Shown in pieces: positions 1 to 12,319 of a DNA stretch of 64,000 bases. The stretch's first letter is position 1. Every line of letters starts with the position of its first letter. A program made the translations under genes and the position numbers. The notes below the pieces were generated by a model. The model did not search any database and had not been told where the DNA came from. It worked only from the letters and a program-made list of their open reading frames with translations. Location: assembly GCA_028826165.1 (NCBI GenBank), contig JAPDFW010000098.1, positions 96,001 through 160,000 of the forward strand, in the 5' to 3' direction. The stretch comes from Anaeramoeba ignava (lineage: Eukaryota; Metamonada; Anaeramoebidae).

Positions 1-3000
1 TTCGATTCTTTTTTGCGCTTGGAAATGGGAATAGTCATCGTTTCCACTGTAAAATTGCAAGAGATTTTCATCGCAAATTAAGTTTTGATTTTCTTGAGAA
101 ATGTTATTTTCTATCCAACGATAAATTCTCAATATTTTCTCAATAGTTTCGTTGGTATTTTCTTGGTTATTTTTGAATAATTCCGAAAAGATCACAAATT
201 CATGAAATTTGCTGATCATTTCAAGTTTTTCCATCCATTTTTGTTGTGATTCTACAGAATCGGCAAAAAATTCCATTGAAAATGTGAAGAAATCAATACG
301 AATTGCATGCTCAAAACCCGAATAAATTTCAGGTGAAACTTTTTTGGTTGTAATCTTGCAATGTCTCAAATCAACAATCCAAATTGGATTGAGTATTGTA
401 TTGGAAATATACACTCTGAGAATCCATCCTCTAACCACAACCCAATGTTTTTCCATGCGCTTTGTTGAAAAACTATAAAGAGGTCCTTCATGATAAATTG
501 GGAAATTCCAGAAATCTGTTTCGTTATCAGTTTTCCAGTTTTCGAATAACCGATTTATTGCTGAATGAACTTGTTTTTGTGGGAAAAGATCCAGATTACG
601 ATAAATATACAAGTCTTCAAGTGTTCGCACAAATACTTCAATGCGTAAATCACTTTCATTGCCAATATTCTCGAGAGATACATCTTGTTCTGAATCTGTG
701 TCTGAAAGATATTCAAATGTTGTTGGCTCTTCTGCTATTGATAAATTTGCAATTTCGGTTGATTTGGTAATATCTTCTTGACTTTTTTCTGATTGTTGAA
801 GATTTTCTGAATCAGAACTTTTTTTCACTAAATTTTGCGTGATATCTTTTGCAATTTCTAAATTGGATGTGGTTGTTTTTGGATCAGTATTGGTTCGATT
901 ATCTGAATTTTCTTGAATTTGATTTTCAAGATTTTCCTTTAAATTCTTTTCGATATTTGAATAATCTTTTTGGATTTGGATTTGGTTTTGATTTTCATCA
1001 ATATTTTCATTTAATTTCAAAGTACGAATAAAATCGATTGGAGCATTTGCTTTCATTGAACTACTTTTCTTGATAAAAATTAAAGCGGAAGCAGGAGTAA
1101 CAATTTCAACTCGATTTGCAGGAATTTTCCCTTGTTTTCCTTTGGAATTTTGAGCAACCCAAGTTGTTGAATCGGAAGAATCCAAAAGTAACAAAAACTC
1201 GTTTTCATTGAAACTTAGCTCGTTTGTATCTTTTGCTTTATATTTGCCAAGACAGAATACTCGAAGTCCAGAGTCATGAATTTTTGTAATATCCAATCTG
1301 CAAAGACGAGATAGAAAGAGTTTTCTCCACTCTCGAAGCGTAGAAATCCATTCAAGACTTTTTTGCATTTGATCCTCCATTTTCTCCACAAATGGATCTA
1401 TTGTCATCATTTTTTGATGCAATTCAGATTCAGAAACGATTTCTTTCTCAAGCCAGGAAATCATTCGCAAATATTTTTGCTTGAATTCTGATAAAAAAAC
1501 TCTGTGAATATGAAGAGGTTTTTTCAGCAAACTTGAAAAGTTGTTTCCAATATAAAGAGCATTAAGCCAGTCTTGCATTTGGGAAACCAGTGTGAAAGCA
1601 ATTAGAAAATGTTTATCTTGAATGGTTTGTATTGTGATCATATATTTAGGATTTTCGTTTCGTGTTGTTTTTTCAATCAATTTAATTTGGAAGAAGTTTA
1701 TTTTATCGAGAAATCCTGTTAAAATTTCCTTAGAATTTTTAAAAACAACAATTTCACTTCCATTGATGACTAGCCAGCGTTTCCTTAGTCGTGCTTTTTT
1801 GAAGAGATCCTCTGCTGTTTGGCAACTTTTCCAATATACTTGACCTTCTTTAAAAATGGGGAACATGGTTTCCGAGCTCATTTGAGATTTTTCTTGGAAT
1901 AAAATACTTTTATTTGTTCTGCTTCGAGCAAATTCTTCAACTTGACTTGATCTAGTAAGTGGTTCCATATCCCATTCTACTCCAAATTTCTTGCTTTTTG
2001 CAAAATCAATATCAATTATTTCCACATATTTTGTAATAACATTCCCAACAAGACTTCCAAGTTGTGCTTTTATCACATCGTTAATTGGATTGCGAATCAA
2101 AATCATCCAATCACCTTTCTTGAAGGATATTTCGCTGGAATTCTTTGCTCTGTATTTCTTCATTGCCAAAATACGCGCACGAGTTTCTTGCTCATGTGTT
2201 TGATTGAAATGCATTCTTGCAATTTTTGAAAGTAGTTTTTTCCTTGTTTTTCGGAATGGTTCGGGATTTTTTTGAGAATCAATCCATTTAATAATTTGAA
2301 TAAATTTCAATGTTGTTTGTTTTAAGTTTTCATCTGATTTTTCTGACATTTCAAAGCAATCTGCGACGTTTTTGGAAATTAAAATGGAATAGACCCAGTT
2401 GTTTGCTTGATCTTGTGTTGGTGCTGAGAATTGGAAGTATTTATTCTCTTCTGTTTTAATCTCGAACATATTTTCTTGTTTTTCTTGATTTTGGATAGGA
2501 TATATCATTGATATGAGTCGAATATCTAAGGCAAATATTGGAGGTTTGATTAAATCTTCAGGGAGAAATCCTGCAAAGAGCCATCCTTTTAGAATGAAGT
2601 TTAATAATTTCCACTGTGAATTTTGTGATTATATCATCTTTGATAATAGAAAGTTTGCATTTTAATGATGCTTTGTAATGAATTGGGAATAATGAACTTG
2701 ATTTTTCTTCGAGATCACTTTTATTTTTCATATCTCGAGCAAATGAGAGTTGAGATGATAATTTCCTGAATAGAGTTATTTGAAGTTTTTTAGTTTCATC
2801 TTCAATTTTATTTTCTTCTTCGATATTATCTTCTTGAATTTTATTATCTTCTTCTATTTTATTTTCTTCTTCTATTTTATTTTCTTCTTGAATTTTATTA
2901 TCTTCTTTAATTTTATTATCTTCTTCAATTTTATTATCTTCTTCAATTTTATTATCATCTTGAATTTTATTATCTTCTTGAATTTTATTATCCTCTTCTA

Positions 3001-6000
3001 TTTTATTATCTTCTTTAATTTTATTTTCTTCTTCAATTTTATTATCTTCTTGAATTTTATTATCTTCTTTAATTTTATTATCTTCTTTAATTTTATTATC
3101 TTTCAATTTTATTATCTTCTTTAATTTTATTATCATCTTGAATTTTATTATCTTCAATTTTATTATCTTCTTCAATTTTATTATCTTCTTCAATTTTATT
3201 ATCTTCTTCTATTCTATTTTCTTCTTTAATTTTATTATCTTCTTCAATTTTATTATCTTCTTCAATTTGTTTATTTTCTTTAATTTGTTTATTATCTTCT
3301 TCAATTTGTTTATTTTCTTTAATTTGTTTATCTTCAATTTGTTTATTTTCTTCAATTTGTTTATCTTCTTCAATTTTATTTTCTTCTTTAATTTTATTAT
3401 CTTCTTCAATTTTATTATCTTCTTCAATTTCATTATCTTTAATTTTATTATCTTCTTCAATTTTATTATCTTCAATTTTATTATCTTTAATTTGATTATC
3501 TTCAATTTTATTATCTTCAATTTCATTATCTTCAATTTGTTTATCTTCTTCAATTTTATTATCTTCTTCAATTTGTTTATTTTCAATTTTATTATCTTCT
3601 TCAATTTGTTTATTTTCAATTTTATTATCTTCTTCAATTTCATTATCTTCAATTTGTTTATCTTCTTCAATTTTATTATCCTCTTCAATTTTATCTTCTT
3701 TAATTTGATTATCTTCTTTAATTTTATTATCTTCAATTTGTTTATCTTCTTTAATTTTATTATCTTCTTCAATTTGTTTATCTTCTTTAATTTGATTATC
3801 TTCTTTAATTTTATTATCTTCAATTTGTTTATCTTCTTTAATTTTATTATCTTCTTCAATTTGTTTATCTTCTTCAATTTGTTTATCTTCTTCAATTTGT
3901 TTATCTTCAATTTGTTTATCTTTTTCAATTTGATTATCTTTATTTTTATCTTCTTCAATTTGTTTATTTTTATTTTTATCTTCTTCAATTTGTTTATTTT
4001 CTTCAATTTGTTTATCTTTAATTTGTTTATCTTCAATTTTATTATCTTCTATTTGTTTATCTTTTCAATTTGTTTATTTTCTATTTGTTTATCTTCAATT
4101 TTATTATCTTTTTCAATTTGTTTATCTTTTTCAATTTGTTTATCTTTTTCAATTTGTTTATCTTTAATTTGTTTATCTTTAATTTTATTATCTTTAATTT
4201 GATTATCTTCTTCTATTTTATTATTATCTTCTTCAATTTGTTTATCTTCAATTTCATTATCCTTAATTTCATTATCTTTAATTTTATTATCTTCTTCAAT
4301 TTGTTTATCTTCTTCAATTTTATTATCTTCTTCAATTTGTTTATCTTCTTCAATTTGTTGTTCATCTCCAAATATAGATTGATATACACTTAATTCAATA
4401 AAAATTCCCTCTTGAATATTCCCAAATTGCTCACAATCTAAAATTTTTTTCATTTCTTCTTCAGACCATATTTCAATAGCTTCAGGAATATCAATAATCT
4501 CTAAATCTTTACGTAAAATCTTGGCTATTCTATTACCTGATTTCCCTTCCAAAAATTTATTATCAAATTCTCGAAGATCTGTGAACCATTGATCTTCTTT
4601 GTAACAATGTTGAGAATTAACATCAATAGGAATTCGAGATGATATTGAATATCCAATATAGTTTTCCTTGATTTCGGGAAATTTTATTCGTGATAAAATC
4701 CCTAATAAAAGTCTTCGAGCATAAACCAAAATAGAAATCTCATTAATAACCAAAGATATTCTCTGAAATGTTGTGTCTAACTGAGAAAAAGCTAAATCAT
4801 TCTTTTCTGTTTCATCTTTTGAACTTTGCGAAAAAAATCGTTTCAATTTCTTCTTTGGAACATTTCTTTTCTGTGAAAGATTTGGTGTCTTACTTGGCTC
4901 GACACCTTGTTTGGGATTTATTTGTGGCACTTTCTCAGATTTCTGGATTTGTTTTGGAATGCTCAATAAATTTGTATCAGAAAAATCACAATTCAGATCA
5001 GGATCAAAAAAATGAGGATATTTTTGCTTGATATTTTCTAAAAAAACAAATTTTGCTCGTTTCATTTGATTCAAAAACTTTGTTTTTTCCTCCTTTCTTT
5101 TTGAGATCCATCTAAGAAGTGTTTGGATCATTTTTTCGTACTTAGCTCTTTCTTCCAAAACAAATGATTGAGAAATGTGCAGAGATGATATGATAAGAAA
5201 GTATTGAGAAACAAGAAGAATGTGCATCCATTCATCCATTAACTTTTTATTTTCTGCGCAAAAAATATAAGTGGTGGATCCAAACACGCATTGGAAGCTC
5301 AATGGCTTGTTGGTTTTGATTTCTGCATTTTGAATCAGTTTCAATTCAGATACTGGATGAATGATTTCTGGACGAGCTCTTTTCTTCGAATCAAAAATCA
5401 TGAAATTCGAAAACGATAATATGATCCATTTCGGATCCCATTTTTTCAAGTTATCTTTTGTTGTTTGCAACAACACCTGTCCTTCTTTAAACAGTGATAA
5501 AACCTGGCAATCATTTTCAAGAAACTTCCATGCCTCCTTTTGATTTTGAGGCATTGAGACTAGTGGATCGTTTGATTCAGTAATTGGATATTCTGGAACA
5601 AGAAGTCGGCAATTTTTGTATGAAAACCATCCAACTTTTCCTCGACACAAACCGAACCAAAGATTTTTACTTTCATATACTCTGATCAATAAGACTAAAT
5701 CGAAATTATCTGGAGAAATCATTTCTTTGTCGAGATTTTTCTCTTTTGCTCCAACATTCAAGAGAAATTGAGAAAATGTTTGGAAATTATCTGAAACTAA
5801 TTGGTGTAATTTTACAAGAAGGTTCATTTGATAATTATTCACTGAAACCATGTTTTGCTCAATTTTTTGTGTTTTTTGTTTGATATCTTGAGATTTCAAG
5901 TCGGTTCGTGTTTGGTTTTCTTCATTAATTAGTAAATTTTGGAAATGAAGATAATTTTTAATATATTGAAGATGCACAAGAAATGTCTTCATAAATTCTT

Positions 6001-6822
6001 CATCTGTTTGATATAATTTTCTTGATGTGTTAATTAGAACCAATTTCGACATTAAAATCGAAGCCATCCACGAATTCATTTCGTCTTCATTTGCTGCTGA
6101 AAGAAGATAGACTCTTTGATCAGTCACTAATTGGAATGAATTTTCCTTTTCAAGTTTTTTCCCCTCTTTTTCCACAACAAAAATATCCTTCAATTTAAGT
6201 GTTCCCGAGGGATTTCCAAGTATGTTTTTATGCAGATGCATTGCGTGGTGATAAACAAGTTCGGTTCCATTTAGAATAAAATATCTTTTTTGCCATTTTG
6301 ATCTTCTTTCTCCCCATTTATATAAATATCCTTCTTTCCCAAAAAGAGAAATAATTTCATTGTTTGATTCTTTTTGTCTGAGATTAACAATTGGCAAATA
6401 TTTGCTTTCAACTTGGTTTTCAACTTGGTTTTCTTTTTTAATTTTCGTTATTTGATTTTTTGGAGCGCCTTTTTGTAAATATTTTTTAATTAATTTATTG
6501 TTTTTCATTGTGTTTAATTTGTTTGGAATTGAAACAACTTTTTGAATAAAATTATATTTTGTTTTTGTATCTGTTTCCAAATCATTAATAATTCTAACAA
6601 ATTCTCCTAAAAAAAAAATAAAAATTTTAAAATCAAATTAAAATTTAATAAAAAATTTCAAATACTTGGAAAAAATCCTTTAATTTTTGTTGAAACTAAT
6701 TCTCCTTCCCATAAATCTTGGTCTTTGTTAATAATACGAATTAAATCACCTTGTGAAAATGAAATTAATTTATTTGTTGGTGAAATAAAATCAAATAAAG
6801 CAATTCCATAAGTTAAATTCAT
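1..6822 (-). CDS. PH/SH3 multidomain scaffold protein, 3' end outside window, with frame breaks
   Basis: Likely a membrane or cytoskeleton adaptor, since PH domains bind phosphoinositides or proteins and SH3 domains bind proline motifs. The start ATG at 6822 opens an SH3 domain (ALFDF..., then GFFPREFVRII) that continues across a 59-bp intron (6607-6665, GTATTT..TTTAG); exon 1 is 157 nt and the join restores an Arg codon. Next come a PH domain (GKEGYLYKWGERRSKWQKRYF), an SH3-like half, and a second PH domain (KEGQVLL...WIILS). The hexapeptide repeat at about 2.8-4.36 kb follows. Below 2625 the frame reads PH (QWKLLNFILKGW), SH3 (KYRAKNSSEISFKKGDW), PH (FPIFKEGQVYW), SH3 (GKYKAKDTNELSF), PH (FPIYHEGPLYSF), and is still open at base 1. 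Three frame breaks are visible: one base missing at about 4062-4065, two missing at about 3101-3104, and one extra at about 2600-2620. They may be errors or real damage. Domain calls are firm; the exact family is not. Confidence 0.8.
2785..4365 (-). repeat. Coding tandem repeat for IEEDNK/EEDKQ hexapeptides
   Basis: Units of 15-18 bp (on the minus strand, of the type attgaagaagataataaa) repeat about 90 times inside the PH/SH3 gene and would encode a roughly 520-residue highly charged segment rich in I, E, D, N, K and Q. Because units are multiples of three, several frames stay open across the array on both strands (KLKKII on minus, FNFIIF on plus). Those long frames are by-products and not genes. 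Two unit-length errors at about 4063 and 3102 switch the reading frame. Confidence 0.9.
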
Positions 6823-7051
6823 TTTTTTTTTTGAATTAATTAATTAATTAAATTATAAAAAGTTAAAAAATGAAAATTTATTTTTTGGAAAATTTAATTT
6901 TTCTTCTCTAAATCAAAAATCAAAAAAAAAAAAGCAAAAAATCAAAAAATCAAGTAAAAAAAAAAACTGATTGGAAATAATTATTATTATAATTATTATT
7001 ATTTTTTTTCGTTTTGTTTTGTTTTGTTTTGTTTTAATTTTTTTTCAAATA

Positions 7052-10000
7052 TCAAAGTTTTTCTGTTGAATAAGATTCTTTTGCATATTTTTCAATAAAA
7101 CTAATTTCATTTGGTTTTTTATTTCTCATTTCTTCAAGTTTATTAAGAATTATTAACAAAACAACAAAATCATCTTTTTCTTCATCAGAATCATTTTTTG
7201 AATTTTGGAAATCAATTACTTGAATAAATTTTTCTGATTGAGCAAAAGAAACATATTCTTGTGAAATTTGACTTGATAAATATTCAATTAAATATTTATA
7301 ATTTTCAGGATATTTTGATAAAATTTTCAAAAAAGATTCAAAATTTGGAACACTTGAAATGAGATGATTTTTAAATTCTAAATCTTCTTTAGATGATCCA
7401 AATTTTTGAAGTATTTCCATTATAAAATCTGGATCTGTTTGAATGATTCCAGAATCCAAATATTGTAAAAAGATACTATTTTAATTTTATAAATGAATTT
7501 TAATTTTATAAATGAATTTTAATTTTATAAATGAATTTTAATTTAATTTTAATTTTATAAATGAATTTTAATTTTATAAATGAATTTTAATTTACTCTCT
7601 TGATAAACATAAATATGATAATCTACAATAATGAAAATGAAATTCTTTAGGAAAAGAAATGCGAAGATCTTCAATTGCTGAATAAAAATTCTGAAGAACT
7701 TGAAATGAAATTCTTCTTTTTTCTGGAATATTTAAATCATCAAGTGCTTTTTCAATTGATTGAATATTTTCAACTTCCGATTTTTCATTTGAATCTTTTT
7801 GATTTTGAATAAAATCTAGATTTTTTTTGATATTTTCGCAACAATTAATATCACTAATTGAGCAATAAATAAGATTTTTTCTTGCTTTTGTAAGAGGAAA
7901 AGTGATTAAATTTTTCACGATAATTTTGAATAAATTTTCCAATTCTTCAATTTGTGCCTTAATATAAGTATCAGCTAATTTAAATGAAATGCTTGGTATT
8001 TGAATATAATGATTTATATGCGAAGAAAGGATTTCGCGATATATTTGTTGTGGATGTATTTCCATTTTATTTTTCTTTTTGCTTTGAGGTGTTTGATTTG
8101 TTCTTTGCAAATCATATTCATTTTGATTAATTTGAGAAATTAAACGTTTTGAATAAAGTTTTTGAACAGTTTTCACAAGTCTATGATGCTCAAATCTTTG
8201 GATTGTTTCTGTATTTTGTCCTTGTATTTGTGAGTGTCCATATTTTTTAAAATTTTGACGGAAACTTTTTGTTGGTTCATTTCTTTTTTTTCTATCAAGC
8301 TAAATTTAAAAATTAAAATAATAATTAAAATTTATAATAAAAATTTTAAATATTTTTGCATACCTCTTGCCTATATGTTGATATTGTTGAAAGAGGAACT
8401 AAATCAAGTAGTATTTTTTTAACACTTTGAATTTCATCTTCAAGTGTTTTTTCCAAAATATTATGAAAAGTTGCTCCAACAATATATTCTTTCATAAAAA
8501 GTTGACTTATTGATTCTGGTGATTCCAGACATAAATGCATTAAAATTGATGAAAAAAATCGTTGATCTCTGATATGAATAAACGCAATGTGTAAAACTTG
8601 TTGACAAAAAATTTGGTTGCTTTTACTCTTGACAAGATTAATTAATTGATTTCTATCAAATCTATATGAATATATTAACAGTGTTTTTTGATCAATCAAA
8701 TAATTTTCCATCGGAGTTGTTAATTTCTGTGATTCTTTTTGAGGAATATTAGTATATATTGCTGAAATATTTGCTGGATTACTATCTTTAGGATCTGTCA
8801 TTTTTTCAATTGAAGTTGTATATTGTGGATCTTTATATTTTTTTTATATAAATTTAAATTGGTTTTTTTTTTTTTAAAAATTAAAAATTGGTTTTCTTTT
8901 TGAGAAAGAAAATTGTTTTCTCTTTAAACCTGTTAATAATAAAGAATCAGATGTATCATGAATTGAAGAGCAATCAAGAAAAAGTATATAAATTCCAGGA
9001 ATATATAATAACAATAATTCATCAATAGCTCCAAAAAAAACATGAACCTTTTGAATAAATTCTAAAGAACAATTATTCAAAGGAATTTCTAAATCAAGTC
9101 TTTCATTTCTTTCCAAAATCCAAACAGAAATGTGAATAATTTTCAAATTATTATCTGATAAATTTTCAGATAAAACTTGGAAGCATAAACATGTAATATT
9201 CTATATAAAATATAGATATTAATTTTAAATATAATTTAAATTTTAAATATAATTTAAATTTTAAACAAACATTTGAAATGGAAATTGTTTTGAGATTTGT
9301 AAAATTATTTGGTGAATTAAATCCTGTTGTAAAAAAATTATGATCATATTTTAAAGGAATAACTCTATTTTCATTATAATAAAAAGGAATATCTAAAACC
9401 CAAGTTGTTTGGAGTTTAGTAGGACGTGAATGAAAAAGCCATCCAACCAATTCATAAAAAGGTCCTTTGTTTTTGATAAAAAATAATCTTTTTCTAATAG
9501 GATTATATTCGTACCAAACAAATCCATTTGATATTTCCTTTTTGGAAGTAATTTTATGGAATATTCTCTGCAAAAAAAAGCAAAGTTATTTTTTTTAATT
9601 ATAAATTTAAATATAAATTTTCTCTTTGTTTTTATACTTCATTTGATTTATATTTAAAATATATTCTGCAAATATTAATCATTGAACGATCTAAAATGAA
9701 TATAAAAGAATCATATTTTTTTCCGTGTTGATGAGGTAAAAACTATTTTGAAAGAGAAAAAAAAATGTTTAAATAATTTTTGTTTACAAAGTTGCTATAA
9801 TTACAAAAGTTGTTTGAAATAATTTATTTTGAGCTGAAGTTTCAATTATTTGTGCTTTATTTCCAAGTATAACAATATAGGATTGATAGTAATCTTTTAA
9901 TAATTAAAAAAAATAATTTTTTTTTTAAAATGAGAATGAGAATTAAAAAAAAAAAACAAAAAAGAAAAATTACTTTGTTTTATAGATTGAATTCCATTAT

Positions 10001-11982
10001 AAGAAGTTTCTTCATTTTGAACTGATGTTGTCAAAGCTAAAAACAAAAACAAAAACAAAAACAAAAACATTTTTTTATAAAATAAATAAATAAATAAATT
10101 TTATATTGAAATTTTACCAAGAATTGAATGATTATAATTTAAGGAAGCACTAACACAAGTAAATCTTTTATAATGTTTATAAATATTTGTCCTTTTATTT
10201 GGACTTATATCAAGAACATCAATAAAAGTTTTCATTTCTCCATCCTAAAAAACAATTTTTATAAATTTATATTTATATTTATATTTATATTTATATTTAT
10301 ATTATTTATATTTATATTTATATTTATATTTATATTTATATTTAGATTTATATTTATATTTATGTTTATATTTATATTTATATTTATATTTATATTTATA
10401 TTTATATTTATATTTATATTTATATTTAATTTTATATTTATATTTATAATTTATATTTATATTTATATTTTATATTTATATTTATATTTATAATTTATAT
10501 TTATATTTATATTTATATTTATATTTATGTTTTATATTTATATTTATATTTATATTTATATTTATATTTATATTTATATTTATATTTATATTTATATTTA
10601 TATTTTATATTTATATTTTATATTTATATTTATATTTATATTTATATTTATATTTATATTTATATTTATATTTATATTTATATTTATATTTATATTTATA
10701 TTTATATTTATATTTATATTTATATTTATATTTATATTTATGTTTTTATATTTTTATATTTATATTTTATATTTATATTTATATTTATATTTTTTTATAT
10801 TTTTATATTTATATTTATATTTATATTTATATTTATATTTATATTTATATTTATATTTATATTTATATTTATATTTATATTTATATTTATATTTATATAT
10901 ATTTTTTATTTTTATTTTTATATTTTATATTTATATTTATTTATATGTTATTTATATTTTATATTTATATTTATATTTATATTTATATTTATATTTATAT
11001 TTATATTTTATGTTTATATTTATATTTATGTTTATATTTTATATTTTATATTTATATTTATATTTATATTTATATTTTGTATATTTATATTTATATTTAT
11101 ATTTATGTTTTTATTTATTTTTATTTTTATTTTATATTTTATATTTATATTTTATATTTAATTTATATTTATATTTATATTTATATTTATATTTATATTT
11201 TATATTTATATTTATATTTTATTTATATTTATATTTATATTTATGTTTATATTTATATTTATATTTATATTTATATTTAGATTTATATTTATATTTATAT
11301 TTATATTTATATTTATATTTATATTTATATTTATATTTATATTTATATTTATATTTATATTTATATTTATATTTATATTTATATTTTATATTTATATTTA
11401 TATTTATAATTATATTTATAATTATATTTATATTTATAATTATATTTATATTTATATTTATATTTATATTTATATTTATATTTATATTTATATTTATATT
11501 TAGATTTATAATTAGATTTATATTTATATTTATATTTATATTAAATTTTATATTTATATTTATATTTATATTTATATTTATATTTATATTTATATTTATA
11601 TTTAATTTTATATTTATATTTATATTTATAATTATATTTATATTTAAATTTAAATTTGATAAAGAAATGTTTTGAAATAACAAACAATATCTTTTGAATC
11701 TCGTGCAATTAAAAGTTGTCCTTGAGTTGAATATCCAACAAGAACAACATTTTCTATTTTTTCTTCTTCTGTTAAAAACATTTCTTGAGAATATGATTTA
11801 TATTTTGTTAAAGGTTGGTGATAAAATTCTTTTTCTGAAAAAGATGGACTTCTTTTAGGTAATTTTATGTGTTGTTTTGGAAATTTTTGTGTTGATATTG
11901 GTTTATGTAATTGATTTTCTGTTTTTAAAATGACATCTTCTATTTTAGATTTTAATGAAGAAATTAAATTTAAACGAAGCAT
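7052..11982 (-). CDS. Gamma-secretase-activating protein (GSAP/pigeon) homologue
   Basis: Model of ten exons: 11686-11982, 10118-10244, 9974-10036, 9805-9893, 9638-9742, 9271-9567, 8930-9200, 8364-8830, 7596-8299, 7052-7475. All introns are GT..AG and the exons total 2844 nt, exactly 947 codons plus stop; human GSAP is about 850 residues. From memory of the human protein, collinear matches include [17 protein letters not shown] (GSAP EDFVWAQWDMSEQRLYYI), the [14 protein letters not shown] segment (YVAVYLPGHFFHLL), and [20 protein letters not shown] (LLHCIDSGVLLLTETAVIRL). In animals GSAP yields a 16-kDa C-terminal fragment reported to act with gamma-secretase and APP, plus lipid or mitochondrial roles. 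The N-terminal half is probably a beta-propeller. The function here is inferred. The gene is divergent from the gene at 12320, with 337 bp between starts. Confidence 0.78.
7476..7595 (-). repeat. Intron 9 of the GSAP homologue, made of short direct repeats
   Basis: The 120-bp intron is almost entirely copies of a roughly 20-bp unit (plus strand: aattttataaatgaatttta). About five copies lie between splice sites GTAAAT and AATAG. Confidence 0.75.
10250..11650. repeat. (TATTTA)n hexanucleotide array in GSAP intron 1
   Basis: About 1.4 kb of near-perfect TATTTA repeats, broken only by sporadic one- or two-base slips and substitutions. It lies wholly within intron 1 (10245-11685; GTTTGT..TTTTAG). 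Long open frames of FIFIFI, YLYLYL or NININI composition on both strands are artefacts of the six-base period. Confidence 0.95.
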
Positions 11983-12319
11983 TTAAAAGAGAAAAAAAAA
12001 TGAAAAAGAAAAAAATGAAAAATAAAAAAATGAAAAATAAAAAAAATGAAAAATAAAAATTTTTATTATTTTTAATTGAAAAAATTAGATTTTGGGAAAA
12101 TTAAAAATGGAAAAATTGATCAATAAAAAATGATCAATAAAATAAAATTAAAACAAATTTCAAATTAAATTCAAATTAAATTCAAACCAAAAAGAAAAAA
12201 AAAAGAAAAACGTTTTCAATAAAATAAAATAAAAATTAAAATTAAAAAAATAAAAATCATTTTTTTTTTCGCTTTTTTTCTTAATTCAATTTTTTTCTTT
12301 TAAAAAAAAAGATTAAACA

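Noticed and set aside
2780-4393. Plus-strand FNFIIFFNF and minus-strand KLKKII frames
   Set aside because: Shadow frames of the 18-bp coding repeat of the PH/SH3 gene; composition is that of the repeat and there are no other domains.
10173-11683. Long open frames of FIFIFI, YLYLYL and NININI composition on both strands
   Set aside because: They follow from the six-base period of the (TATTTA)n array, which lies wholly inside an intron with good splice sites.
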